This document shows, piece after piece, positions 15,802-23,727 of a DNA stretch of 64,000 nucleotides. The stretch spans positions 62,001 through 126,000 of the forward strand of contig NZ_BOQL01000028.1 in assembly GCF_018332655.1 (NCBI RefSeq), in the 5' to 3' direction. Every line of letters starts with the position of its first letter. Position 1 is the first letter of the stretch. The notes beneath the pieces were generated by a model. It did not search any database and was not told where the DNA came from. It was given only the letters and a program-made list of their open reading frames with translations. The DNA comes from Actinoplanes auranticolor. GTDB taxonomy: Bacteria > Actinomycetota > Actinomycetes > Mycobacteriales > Micromonosporaceae. A program made the position numbers and the translations under genes.

Positions 15802-17028
15802 TCAGAGAACCCGGAGCCGCACGGTCTGGCTCATGCCGCGCAGCTGGTCCAGCACGTCGGCGCTGTAGTTGCCGCTGATGTCGGTGATCAGGTAGCCGTA
15901 CTCGCCGCGGGTGCTCAGCAGCTGGCCCTCGACGTTCACGTGGTGCTCGGCCAGGATGCTGTTCACCTGGGCCAGCACGCCCGGCATGTTCAGGTGCACG
16001 TGGATGACGCGGCTCATGTCCGTGCCGGCCGGCAGGGCGACACTGGGCAGGTTCACGCTCAGCGTGGTGTTGCCCTCCTGCACGAAGTGCACGAGCTTGT
16101 TGGCCACGAAGTCACCGATGTCGGACTGGGCCTCCTCGGTGGACCCGCCGATGTGCGGGGTGAGGATGACGTTCGGCAGGCCGCGCAGCTCCGAGACGAA
16201 CTCGTCACCGCGGCCCTTCGGCTCCTTGGGGAAGACGTCGACGGCCGCGCCGGCGAGGTGCCCGCTGGTCAGGGCGTCGCGCAGGGCCACGTGGTCGACC
16301 ACGATGCCGCGCGAGAGGTTGAGGAAGATCGCCCCGGGCCGCATCCGGCCGAACTGCTCGGCGCCGAAGAACCCGGCGTTGCCCGGACGCCCGTCGACGT
16401 GCAGCGTCACCACGTCCGAGCTCTCCAGCAGCTCGTCGAGGCTGGCGCAGCGCTGGGCGTTGCCGAGGGCGAGCTTGTCGGCGGTGTCGTAGAAGGACAC
16501 GTGCATGCCGAGATTCTCCGCGAGCACGGAGAGCTGGGTGCCGATGTTGCCGTACCCGATGATGCCGAGGCGGCGGCCGCGGACCTCGTGGCTGCCGGCG
16601 GCGGCCTTGTCCCACACGCCCTGGTGCATGAGGTTGTTCTTCTCGGTGAGCCGGCGGGTCATCGCGATGATCTCGGCCAGGGCCAGCTCGACCACGGAGC
16701 GGGTGTTGGAGAACGGCGCGTTGAACACGGCGATGCCGGCCTGGGACGCGCCGGCCAGGTCGATCTGGTCGGTGCCGATACAGAACGCGCCGATCGCGAC
16801 CAGGCTGTCGGCGGCCTCCAGCACCTTCGCCGTCACCCGGGTCTTGGACCGGATGCCGAGCAGGGCCACCCCCGGGATGCGCTCGGCCAGCTCGACCTCG
16901 TCGAGGGCGCCCGCGACGGACTCGACCTGGTAACCCTCTGCCTCGAGCCGGGACACCGCGTCCGGGTGGATGCTCTCGAGCAGCAGGACTCGCACCTTGG
17001 GTTGGTCGATCATCACTTTCCGTTCCAT
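15802..17028 (-). CDS. serA: D-3-phosphoglycerate dehydrogenase
   Basis: 408 residues, the length of E. coli SerA. It oxidises 3-phosphoglycerate to 3-phosphohydroxypyruvate with NAD, the first step of serine synthesis. The NAD motif is GIIGYGNIGTQ, the substrate Arg lies in NLSRGIVVD, and the catalytic His in TPHIGGSTEEAQ. The C-terminal 70 residues form an ACT domain (RVIHVHLNMPGVLAQVN), the site of serine feedback in this class. The ATG at 17028 was chosen from homologue length; ATG 17013 (MIDQP) also fits. It is convergent with the membrane-protein gene and transcribed alone. Confidence 0.92.
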   Translation of the reverse strand: MERKVMIDQPKVRVLLLESIHPDAVSRLEAEGYQVESVAGALDEVELAERIPGVALLGIRSKTRVTAKVLEAADSLVAIGAFCIGTDQIDLAGASQAGIAVFNAPFSNTRSVVELALAEIIAMTRRLTEKNNLMHQGVWDKAAAGSHEVRGRRLGIIGYGNIGTQLSVLAENLGMHVSFYDTADKLALGNAQRCASLDELLESSDVVTLHVDGRPGNAGFFGAEQFGRMRPGAIFLNLSRGIVVDHVALRDALTSGHLAGAAVDVFPKEPKGRGDEFVSELRGLPNVILTPHIGGSTEEAQSDIGDFVANKLVHFVQEGNTTLSVNLPSVALPAGTDMSRVIHVHLNMPGVLAQVNSILAEHHVNVEGQLLSTRGEYGYLITDISGNYSADVLDQLRGMSQTVRLRVL

Positions 17029-17173
17029 GTCGGATTCTGGTGCACGTGGAAGGGGGACCGTCCGGGCCGCCACGCCGAAGCCCAGGTCAGGCGTACCAGC
17101 CTAATGCCCCGGATTGCCCGCCCCGGGCCGGTGTGCCGCAGCTCCCATCTGGCGGTCACCCGTCACCGCGGGC

Positions 17174-18091
17174 TCAGCCGGCGATGCGCCGCCGCAGCCA
17201 GGGCAGCACCGCGTCGGCGTGGGCGCGCTGGAACTCCCGGACGTGCGGGATGCCCGGCGAGGGGTGCCGGGAGCGTTCCAGGAAGTCGCCGGTGAAGCCC
17301 GCGATGACGGCGGTCGCCGTCCGCGGGTCGATCCCGGCCAGCAGCCGGTCACCCGGGCCGCCGTGCACCAGCACGTTCATCGCCAGCAGGACGGTGTCCA
17401 GCCAGGCCGGTCCGACGCACCCGTACGGCCAGTCCACGACGACGACCGAGCCGTCCGGGCGTACCAGAAGATTGTCGGCCCGGATGTCGCAGTGCGCGAG
17501 AGTGTCCCCGGTCGCGACCGCGGCCAGGCCCCGGTCCGCCGCCGCTCGCAGGTCGTCGAGGTGGGCGGCCACCCACGGGTCGAGATCGGGCAGCGGATCG
17601 GCGGCGATCCGGGCCCAGCCGCCGAAGCACTGCGCCAGGTGCTGCCCGGCGGTCGGAACGCCGGTCACCGGCGACGGCGTGACGGCCGCGGCGAGCTCCC
17701 GCAACGCGTGCACGGCGGCCCGGATCTCGTCCTCGACCCACGGGGTACGCGGATGCCGGCCCTCGACGTCCTCGTGGATCAGCACCACCCACTCGCCGTC
17801 GTCGAGAGCCGCGAGCAGCTGTGGCACGGGCGCCTCCGCGGGCATCCGTGCGGTGACGTGCGCCTCGGCGCGGGCCAGCTCGACCGACCGGGTGTTCAGG
17901 CCGGTGCTGACGGCCTTGACGAAGGCCCGCCGGCCGTCCGCGGTGATCACTCTGTCGGCCGTCCCGGGCGAGAACCCGCCCGACTGCGAGGCGGCGTGCA
18001 CGACCGGCCCGCCGATCGCCGCCTCGACCTTCTCCCGGATCCGCTCGGGCAGATCCGCCCAGCCGATCCGCACTCCGTACGTCTGGATCAT
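17174..18091 (-). CDS. Aminoglycoside phosphotransferase (APH)-fold kinase
   Basis: 305 residues; AAGGAGG 8 nt before ATG 18091. The catalytic loop is HCDIRADNLLV (HxDxxxxN) and the metal-binding strand reads VVVVDWPYG. The N-lobe carries a Gly-rich SGGFSPGTADRV. APH-fold proteins phosphorylate aminoglycosides, choline, homoserine or other small alcohols; nothing here identifies the substrate, and resistance should not be assumed. It is divergent from the small basic ORF at 18233. Confidence 0.85.
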   Translation of the reverse strand: MIQTYGVRIGWADLPERIREKVEAAIGGPVVHAASQSGGFSPGTADRVITADGRRAFVKAVSTGLNTRSVELARAEAHVTARMPAEAPVPQLLAALDDGEWVVLIHEDVEGRHPRTPWVEDEIRAAVHALRELAAAVTPSPVTGVPTAGQHLAQCFGGWARIAADPLPDLDPWVAAHLDDLRAAADRGLAAVATGDTLAHCDIRADNLLVRPDGSVVVVDWPYGCVGPAWLDTVLLAMNVLVHGGPGDRLLAGIDPRTATAVIAGFTGDFLERSRHPSPGIPHVREFQRAHADAVLPWLRRRIAG

Positions 18092-18232
18092 CCCATCGAC
18101 CTCCTTCGCGGTGGATCGTCGCCGCGCGCGGGCCGGTCCCGGCGTACTTGATCGCACAACTCGCCCCCGCACCCGCGGAAATGTCACACCGCCCCGGCAC
18201 GATGGCCGTCAGGCCCGGCGAGGGGACAGGAC

Positions 18233-18469
18233 ATGAGCGCACCGACCGCCGCTTCCAGCGCGGCGCGGATGACCGAGGACGAGGCCGAGCAATGGCGGCA
18301 GCGGCTGCGGGAGCGGTCGGAGGTGGCTCTGCACCGGCGGTCGGAGCGTACGGCGGCCCGTCAGCTGGCCGCCCGCCGCCGCGCTCACGGGCTGATCGAT
18401 CGGCGGGCCGCTCGCCTGGCGCGTGGCCGGACGTACGCCTTCGAGCCCGACCTCGACTGCACGCAGTGA
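18233..18469 (+). CDS. Small Arg-rich protein
   Basis: 78 residues, strongly basic in the middle (many Arg in QRLRERSEVALHRRSERTAA), and predicted to be helical. GGGGACAGG precedes the ATG. It is tail to tail with the PadR-GT87 gene, 19 nt between stops. I do not recognise a family. Arg-rich frames arise by chance in GC-rich DNA, so moderate caution is needed. Confidence 0.45.
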   Translation: MSAPTAASSAARMTEDEAEQWRQRLRERSEVALHRRSERTAARQLAARRRAHGLIDRRAARLARGRTYAFEPDLDCTQ

Positions 18470-18488
18470 CGCCCCGGCTGGCCGAGCG

Positions 18489-19814
18489 TTACGGTATCTG
18501 CTGTTTGGCCGGTTCACGACCGGGAGCACACCTGCGGGTGGGCAGCGCCGAGCGGGACAGTGGCAGCAGCGCCGCGATCGTGATCGCCAGCAGCAGCCGC
18601 GAGTTGCTCCACAGTGGTGGGCCGAGCGCCGGGACCGGCAGCAGCATTACCACGAGCACCAGGGCCGGCCAGGCGCGCCGGGCCCAGGCCGGACCGCGTA
18701 CGGGCAGGAGCACGGCGAGGACCAGCCAGATCTGATGATGGGTCCAGGAGACCGGGGAGAGCACCACACTCGCCGCCCCGGTCAGCACCAGCGCAGAGAA
18801 CCAGTCACCGTCACGGGCCCGGCGGGTGGCCCGGTGCAACGCCAACGCGGCGATCACGCCACCGGCCACCAGCACGACGGCCGAGCGCACCGGTGCGGAG
18901 AGCTCGACGCGCAGCAGGGCCCCGTTCAGCGACTGGTTGCCGACCGAGGTGATGTAGCCCAGGCGGCTCACGTGCGAGATCTCGGTGGTCCAGAACCGCC
19001 ACGAATCGCCGGGCAGCGCGACCGCGGCCAGCACGCCGCACGCTGCGAAGGTCGCCGACGCCAGCACGGCAGCGCGCCGGCGACCGGCGAACCAGAGCAG
19101 CGGGATGAAGATCAACGGGGTCAGCTTGATCGCGGCGGCCAGCCCGATCAGCAGCCCCTGCCACCGGCTGTGCCGCAGCGTCAGCAGGTCGACCGCGATC
19201 AGGGCGGCGAGGAAGAGACTGACCTGGCCGTACTTCAGATCAGAAGAGACCGGGGCCGACAACACCAGGATCAGGGCGTACGCGGGAGCCCGCCGGCCCA
19301 GCAGCAGCGCCAGCCCGGCGACGGTGACGATCGTGGCCAGGGTCCACGCCAGCTGCAACGGCAGGGTGGGGACGTCGGCGAGGGGCAGGAACACCAGGCC
19401 CGCGAACGGGGGATAGGTGAAGGGGGCGTTGCCGGCGCTGATGAAGTCGTACAGGCTCGCGCCGTGCGTGAGGCCCTCCACCGCGCCGGTGTAGACGCCC
19501 AAGTCGGAGAGGCGGACGTGGGCCGGGCGGGCGAGCACAGCCCAGGCGGTGATCAGCGCCGCCAGCGCGGCGGGCAGCCAGAGCAGGGCGGTGCGCGAGC
19601 TGCGCTGCCCGGTGACGGCCGGAGCCGGGCCGGTGAGACGGTACGCGCGGCGGCCCGCCGTCCAGTGCGCCTCGACCAGGCCGGCGCGCTGCAGGCGTAC
19701 CAGAACGGGGTAGAGCGACCCGCTCGAAACGCCCGCCTCGCGCACCAGGTCGAGACCGTGCCGGGGGCGGCCGGGCTCGGCCGCCAGGCTCGCCAGCACC
19801 GCTGCCTGGCTCAT
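18489..19814 (-). CDS. Fusion: PadR-type winged helix plus GT87 membrane glycosyltransferase
   Basis: 441 residues. Residues 1-65 are a PadR-like DNA-binding domain (MSQAAVLASLAAEP, then SSGSLYPVLVRLQRAGLVEA and a wing GRRAYRLT). From about 75 on the protein is a polytopic membrane glycosyltransferase of the GT87 type: LSDLGVY holds the acidic residue expected in the catalytic loop, followed by FTYPPFAGLVFLPLA and about ten hydrophobic helices. GT87 enzymes transfer mannose or arabinose from polyprenyl-phosphate donors outside the membrane. This is the last gene of a coupled operon, overlapping the membrane-protein gene by ATGA. The PadR domain would sit at the cytoplasmic N-terminus. I know of no characterised example. 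Confidence 0.85.
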   Translation of the reverse strand: MSQAAVLASLAAEPGRPRHGLDLVREAGVSSGSLYPVLVRLQRAGLVEAHWTAGRRAYRLTGPAPAVTGQRSSRTALLWLPAALAALITAWAVLARPAHVRLSDLGVYTGAVEGLTHGASLYDFISAGNAPFTYPPFAGLVFLPLADVPTLPLQLAWTLATIVTVAGLALLLGRRAPAYALILVLSAPVSSDLKYGQVSLFLAALIAVDLLTLRHSRWQGLLIGLAAAIKLTPLIFIPLLWFAGRRRAAVLASATFAACGVLAAVALPGDSWRFWTTEISHVSRLGYITSVGNQSLNGALLRVELSAPVRSAVVLVAGGVIAALALHRATRRARDGDWFSALVLTGAASVVLSPVSWTHHQIWLVLAVLLPVRGPAWARRAWPALVLVVMLLPVPALGPPLWSNSRLLLAITIAALLPLSRSALPTRRCAPGREPAKQQIP

Positions 19815-20950
19815 GAGGTGCGGCGGGCCGGGGCGCCGAGGTGGGCCACCAGCAGGCCGATCAGCAATGCGACGGCCACCCGGCCCGCCGGGTGGGCGAG
19901 GAAGCCGAAGCCGAAGACCGCCGAGTTGTCCACCAGCCGGTGCAGGGTCAGCTCGGCCGCGCCGCCCGAGCGGCGCAGCACCTCACCGACGGCCAGCCCG
20001 CCCAGGCCGGCCACCACGCCGAGCGCGACCTTGCCGGCGGCGTCCTGGGACGGCACCGCTGCCGGCCGGTGGGGCGAACCCCGGCGCAGCAGGCCGGCGA
20101 CGACCGCGACCGAACACAGGGTGAGCGGGCCGATCATCGCGGAGGCGTTGCCCAGCAGGACATCTGAAGCATGGAAGGCGGGGCCGGCCTGTTGCAGGCT
20201 GCCGAACGCGGCGGTGCCGTCCGCGAAGTACGCGCCGAAGTCGGCGATCCCGCCGGGAAGGAGTGCGAGCGGGAACCACAACGGCGCCGAGGCGGCGTTG
20301 ACCCCGAGGACCGCGGCCGCGTGCAGGGAACCGGCGGCTGCGGCGAGGTCGAGAGCGAGCACGGCACCGGCGACGGCCGCCCCTGCGGCGAGCACGGTGC
20401 GGCCCGTGGCCCGCAAGCTGGTGCTCACCCGTACGGTCGCAGCGGTCAGGATCGTCCACACCAGCACCGCGGGACCGATGTCGATCCAGCCCATGAACGG
20501 CATGACCGCCACCTGGTTACCGGCCAGCAGGAAGGCGTAACCGGCCGCACCCAGCAGCACCACCCGGCGTACGGTCGTGCGGCCACTGACCGTCACCATC
20601 ACGGCCGCCGCGGTGACCAGCGCCAAGGCCCCGGCGATCGCGCCGAAACGCCCTTGCGCCAGGTGGGCGGCGTTGAACAGAGCCGCCGCCAGCAGGGTCA
20701 GCGCGGCCGGCACCGACAGCGTGCGGGCCCAGCCGGCACCGCGCTGCGCCCAGGTCACCGGCTCCTCGTCCGCCTCCTCGACGGCGGGGGAGACGGCCAG
20801 GCTGCCGGCGAAAGCCAGTCCGCGCCAGCTCGGTCCCATGGCGTCCAGCTCGCCGTGCCATTCCCGCGCCAGCTCGTCACGCAGGTCGGCCGGCCAGCGC
20901 CGGGCGGCGGAGTCGACCAGGCGGCGCGCCAGGTGGTCGGCCGCCCTCAT
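19811..20950 (-). CDS. Polytopic membrane protein paired with PadR
   Basis: 379 residues. A cytoplasmic N-terminal region (RRLVDSAARRWPADLRDELA, like the permease-prefix segments found beside PadR regulators) precedes about nine hydrophobic helices from residue 75. No transporter or enzyme motif is visible. Its ATG overlaps the upstream PadR stop, and its stop overlaps the PadR-GT87 start, both as ATGA, so the three proteins are made together. PadR regulators often control an adjacent membrane or efflux protein, and that is the likely relation here. Confidence 0.8.
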   Translation of the reverse strand: MRAADHLARRLVDSAARRWPADLRDELAREWHGELDAMGPSWRGLAFAGSLAVSPAVEEADEEPVTWAQRGAGWARTLSVPAALTLLAAALFNAAHLAQGRFGAIAGALALVTAAAVMVTVSGRTTVRRVVLLGAAGYAFLLAGNQVAVMPFMGWIDIGPAVLVWTILTAATVRVSTSLRATGRTVLAAGAAVAGAVLALDLAAAAGSLHAAAVLGVNAASAPLWFPLALLPGGIADFGAYFADGTAAFGSLQQAGPAFHASDVLLGNASAMIGPLTLCSVAVVAGLLRRGSPHRPAAVPSQDAAGKVALGVVAGLGGLAVGEVLRRSGGAAELTLHRLVDNSAVFGFGFLAHPAGRVAVALLIGLLVAHLGAPARRTS

Positions 20951-21270
20951 GCCGGCTGCGCCTTCGTGCCGGGCAGGGCCACCCGGGCCATCTGCTGCTG
21001 CATGGCCGCGACCTCACGCCGGGCCTCGACGGCGCCGTCCGTGGTGAGCCGGTAGTAGCGCCGGGTGGGGCGGCCCTCGGCGGCCGGATCGGTCTGCTCC
21101 CAGCGCGACTCCACCCAGCCGGCCCGCTCGAGGCGGACCAGGATCGGGTAGAGGGTGCCGCTGGGCAGGCCGGTGGCCTGCATGAGCTGCAGGCCGTAGC
21201 GCTCGGCGGCGGGATCGGCGAGCAGCGCCGCCACCACCTTGAGCACCGACGTGGTCATCCGGGGAGGCAT
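20947..21270 (-). CDS. PadR family transcriptional repressor
   Basis: 107 residues with a complete winged helix: VLKVVAALLADPAAERYGLQ, TGLPSGTLYPILVRLERAGW and the wing RPTRRYYRLTTDG, plus a short dimerising helix. The ATG at 21270 has a TAGAGT hexamer 6 nt upstream and no Shine-Dalgarno, so it is probably leaderless. A 17-bp inverted repeat covers the -10 and the first start-codon bases, consistent with autorepression. It leads the operon with the membrane protein and the PadR-GT87 fusion; the fusion's winged helix resembles this one and may derive from it. Confidence 0.92.
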   Translation of the reverse strand: MPPRMTTSVLKVVAALLADPAAERYGLQLMQATGLPSGTLYPILVRLERAGWVESRWEQTDPAAEGRPTRRYYRLTTDGAVEARREVAAMQQQMARVALPGTKAQPA

Positions 21271-21285
21271 GTAGGTACTCTACAT
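21269..21285 (-). promoter_or_regulatory. PadR-type operator over leaderless promoter
   Basis: On the minus strand ATGTAGAGTACCTACAT is an inverted repeat ATGTAG-N5-CTACAT, equal to ATGT-N9-ACAT, the pattern known for PadR-family operators. It contains the -10 TAGAGT (21277-21282), and its end overlaps the start codon of the PadR gene. Confidence 0.75.
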
Positions 21286-21745
21286 AGGGTCGGCAACCAT
21301 GTCACTCAGCAGCTCGATCCGGCCTGCGCGCTCGACGGTCGCCCAAACGCCGAAGGTCATGTCGTGGTGCTCCGCCACCGTCCGCAGCAGCCCGCCGTGC
21401 TCCGGGACGCCCTCCTGGGCGAGGTCGATCATCGCGCACCGGGTCAGCCGCCGCCGGGGCCGCAGCACGACCCGGTCACCGATGCGGAGATCCCGCCCCA
21501 GCCACTCCTCCTCCGGGAAGCCGTCGCCGGGCACGTCGATGAGCAGGTTCGCCCGGAACCGCAGCGGATCGACCGCCTCCCCGGTCAGGTCCCGCAGCCG
21601 GCGCAGGGCGGCGGTGCTTGCCGTCGGGGTCGCGTACCGCCCAGAGCCGGTCGCCGGCGAGCCCGCGCTGGTCGACCTCAGCGACCGGCGGCCGCTCACC
21701 CAGCAGGGACTTGATGGGATACCGGCGGATCTCCAGGACCTTCAT
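21280..21745 (-). pseudogene. MOSC-domain protein with internal deletion and frameshift
   Basis: The ATG at 21745 opens a normal MOSC N-terminal barrel (MKVLEIRRYPIKSLLGER, then RGLAGDRLWAVRDPDGK). At about 21618 the frame changes and the C-terminal MOSC part continues in another frame (VDPLRFRANLLIDVPG, GRDLRIGDRVVLRP, and the conserved Cys in LTRCAMIDLAQEG) up to the TAG at 21280-21282. The joined length of about 155 residues is well below the usual 220-270, so the region between the two halves is deleted as well as shifted. MOSC proteins handle sulfur or molybdenum-cofactor chemistry. This copy should be inactive unless the break is an assembly error. Confidence 0.75.
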
Positions 21746-21907
21746 CAGCTGACTCTTTCGTGTCCGCTCCTGGATTGCATCCGGTCGGACCGACCTGGCG
21801 GCCGATCATCCGAGATCCGGGCGTGGACGCTGTGTCTGGTGGCTGCGGGCATCCACAGTGTTCGGGCGGTCGCTTCCCGCCCACTCTGCCGTCGCTCGGG
21901 AGTTCTC

Positions 21908-22292
21908 ATGGCGTATCCGCCCCAGCCGCCGTACGACCCGCACCAGCCGCCGCAGTACCCGCAGATCCCGGTCGTGCCGCCGGGCCCGCCGGCGGCGTTC
22001 ACCGGCTACGGGCCGCAGTACGACTCCAGCCAGCCGCAGCCGCCGCGTCGCAGCCTGCTGCCGTGGCTGGCGCTGGCCGTCACCCCTGGTCGTGGCCGGC
22101 ACGGGCGGGTGGTTCATCTACGACAGGGTCATCCGGACGGATCCCGGGGTGGCGGCCTGTGAGGCGATCCGGGACGACGAGAAGTCGGTGGACGGCGAGG
22201 ATGGCGACAAGACGATGACCGAGCACATGACCGGGCTGCAGTCGGCGTGCGCGGACCAGGGCGTCATCGTCGATCTGACGATGGGTCAGTAG
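21908..22292 (+). pseudogene. Pro-rich single-TM protein gene with one-base frameshift
   Basis: ATG 21908 starts a Pro/Tyr/Gln-rich segment (MAYPPQPPYDPHQPPQYPQ) leading into a membrane helix (LLPWLALAV). At the CCCC run 22083-22086 one extra C shifts the frame. The continuation in the next frame (LVVAGTGGWFIYDRVIRTDP to DLTMGQ) completes the helix and a small external domain. Removing one C gives an intact protein of about 127 residues. It is either a fresh frameshift or a homopolymer sequencing error. The function is unknown. Confidence 0.7.
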
Positions 22293-22393
22293 CCGTTGCC
22301 CACCGCACCGGGGCGGCTGCGGCGGGTTGTGCCGGTGATTTCGCACAGAGCCCCGCAAAGGGGAGCTCGTGGTTGACGATCAGGACGGTGAGC

Positions 22394-22469
22394 TGGCGCG
22401 CCCGGCAGGATTCGAACCTGCGACCGACGGATTAGAAGTCCGTTGCTCTATCCGCTGAGCTACGAGCGC
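22394..22469 (-). tRNA. tRNA-Arg (anticodon TCT), CCA encoded
   Basis: The minus strand folds as a complete cloverleaf: acceptor GCGCTCG with CGGGCGC, D arm GCTC-AGCGGATA-GAGC, anticodon arm ACGGA-CTTCTAA-TCCGT (anticodon TCT), and T arm GCAGG-TTCGAAT-CCTGC. The discriminator is G (22397) and a CCA is encoded at 22394-22396. Confidence 0.97.
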
Positions 22470-22501
22470 CTGGCCGGCCCACGGAGTGTGCTGGCCAGCA
22501 C

Positions 22502-22530
22502 ATACTAGAGTTTCGTCGCCGCCCGGTCGA
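22502..22530 (-). promoter_or_regulatory. Candidate promoter of tRNA-Arg
   Basis: TCGACC, a 17-nt spacer and TAGTAT on the minus strand, about 32 nt upstream of the mature tRNA 5' end. Confidence 0.5.
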
Positions 22531-22538
22531 GCGGGATG

Positions 22539-23549
22539 TCAAGCGGTCGTGGCGTCCGCTTTGTCCTCCGGAGCCGGCGGCACCTCGATCTCCGGCGTGC
22601 CCTTCGGTGGGACGAACGCGTCGACCCATCTGGCCAGTTCCTGGAAGAGCTCGGTGCGTACGTCCTTGCCGGACAGCGTCAGGTCGTGCATGCCGCCGTC
22701 GAAGCGCGCGATCGTCACGCGCGGCCCGAGCCGCGGCGCCCAGCGCACGATGTGTTCCACGTCCAGGACCGAGTCGCTCAGCCGGACGTCCTCGTGCCAG
22801 CTTCTGCCGCGGAAGGTCCGGGTCGAGCAGGCGACCAGGACCGGGGCGTCGATGGCCAGCCCGGCGCGCAGGCGGGCCTGGCCGCGGCGGATCGCTTCGA
22901 GCCATCCGGTACGGACGGGGAAGCCGTTCACCGGTTTCCAGGAGAGGTCGTACGTCCACTCGCCACGGTGGTCACTGTGCAGGCTCTGCCCGTACAGGCC
23001 GGCTGTGCTCATCGGCAGTACCCGGTACGGGTTGCGGCTGCTCGTACGGCCGATCATGTGCGCGAACGGCCGGCGCAGCAGCCAGGGCACGTTGAAGTCG
23101 AAGAACGGGCTGTTCAGGAAGAGGCCGTCAACGATGCCGCGGTCGTGGCGGGAGTGCGACCACAGCGACGTGATCAGGCCGCCGGTGGAGTGGCCGGCGA
23201 CCAGCAGCTGGTCGTGGCCGTCGTCCTCGCGGATGATCCGGGCCGCCTCGTCCAGCTCCGGGTAGTACTCGGTGAGGCTGCGCGCGAAGTTCGGCGTCTG
23301 GTGCGGCAGCAGGCTGCGGCCGTACTTGCGCAGGTCCAGCGCGTAGAAGTCCCAGCCGCGTTCGACGAAGAAGTCGGCGAGGTGGGTCTGGAAGAAGTAG
23401 TCGACGAAGCCGTGCACGTACAGCACCGCGCGCCGTGACGGCTTCCCCCCGCGCCGGCGGACCAGGGTCGCGACGACCGGGCCCTCGTCATCGGTGCCCA
23501 GGTCGATGGTGAGCCGCTCGTACGGCAGGCCCAGGACGTCGGTCTCCAC
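22539..23549 (-). CDS. Alpha/beta hydrolase (monoglyceride-lipase-like)
   Basis: 336 residues. The lid-less N-terminal core shows AVLYVHGFVDYFF (oxyanion HG), the nucleophile elbow AGHSTGG, an Asp candidate near SDSVLDVEH, and the catalytic His in FDGGMHDLTLS. It resembles serine aminopeptidase S33/monoglyceride lipase proteins of actinobacteria. The substrate is probably an ester or lipid. GTG 23549 lies 6 nt after TAACCT, so it is probably leaderless. It is convergent with nothing and precedes the tRNA promoter on the same strand. Confidence 0.85.
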   Translation of the reverse strand: METDVLGLPYERLTIDLGTDDEGPVVATLVRRRGGKPSRRAVLYVHGFVDYFFQTHLADFFVERGWDFYALDLRKYGRSLLPHQTPNFARSLTEYYPELDEAARIIREDDGHDQLLVAGHSTGGLITSLWSHSRHDRGIVDGLFLNSPFFDFNVPWLLRRPFAHMIGRTSSRNPYRVLPMSTAGLYGQSLHSDHRGEWTYDLSWKPVNGFPVRTGWLEAIRRGQARLRAGLAIDAPVLVACSTRTFRGRSWHEDVRLSDSVLDVEHIVRWAPRLGPRVTIARFDGGMHDLTLSGKDVRTELFQELARWVDAFVPPKGTPEIEVPPAPEDKADATTA

Positions 23550-23555
23550 GCCGCC

Positions 23556-23561
23556 AGGTTA
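23556..23561 (-). promoter_or_regulatory. Leaderless -10 element (TAACCT)
   Basis: TAACCT, 6 nt, then the GTG of the alpha/beta hydrolase on the minus strand. Confidence 0.55.
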
Positions 23562-23727
23562 CCCACGCGTAGAGACCTTCGCGCCATACCAGATCAGCCG
23601 GAATCTCCGTGCCCATCCACATTCCCCCGTCGTCCACAGGCTCGCGCCGCTTCCGAAGCGGACACCAGGGCGGTCGGAGCACGCTGCTTCCCAGATCGCC
23701 CGCCGTACCCCTCGAGAAGGAGACGCA

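Noticed and set aside
17174..18091. APH-fold kinase as an antibiotic-resistance gene
   Set aside because: Only the generic kinase fold is visible; no feature ties it to an aminoglycoside.
22394..22469. Integrative element at the tRNA-Arg
   Set aside because: No duplicate of the tRNA 3' end and no integrase were seen nearby; the two broken genes alone do not prove an insertion.
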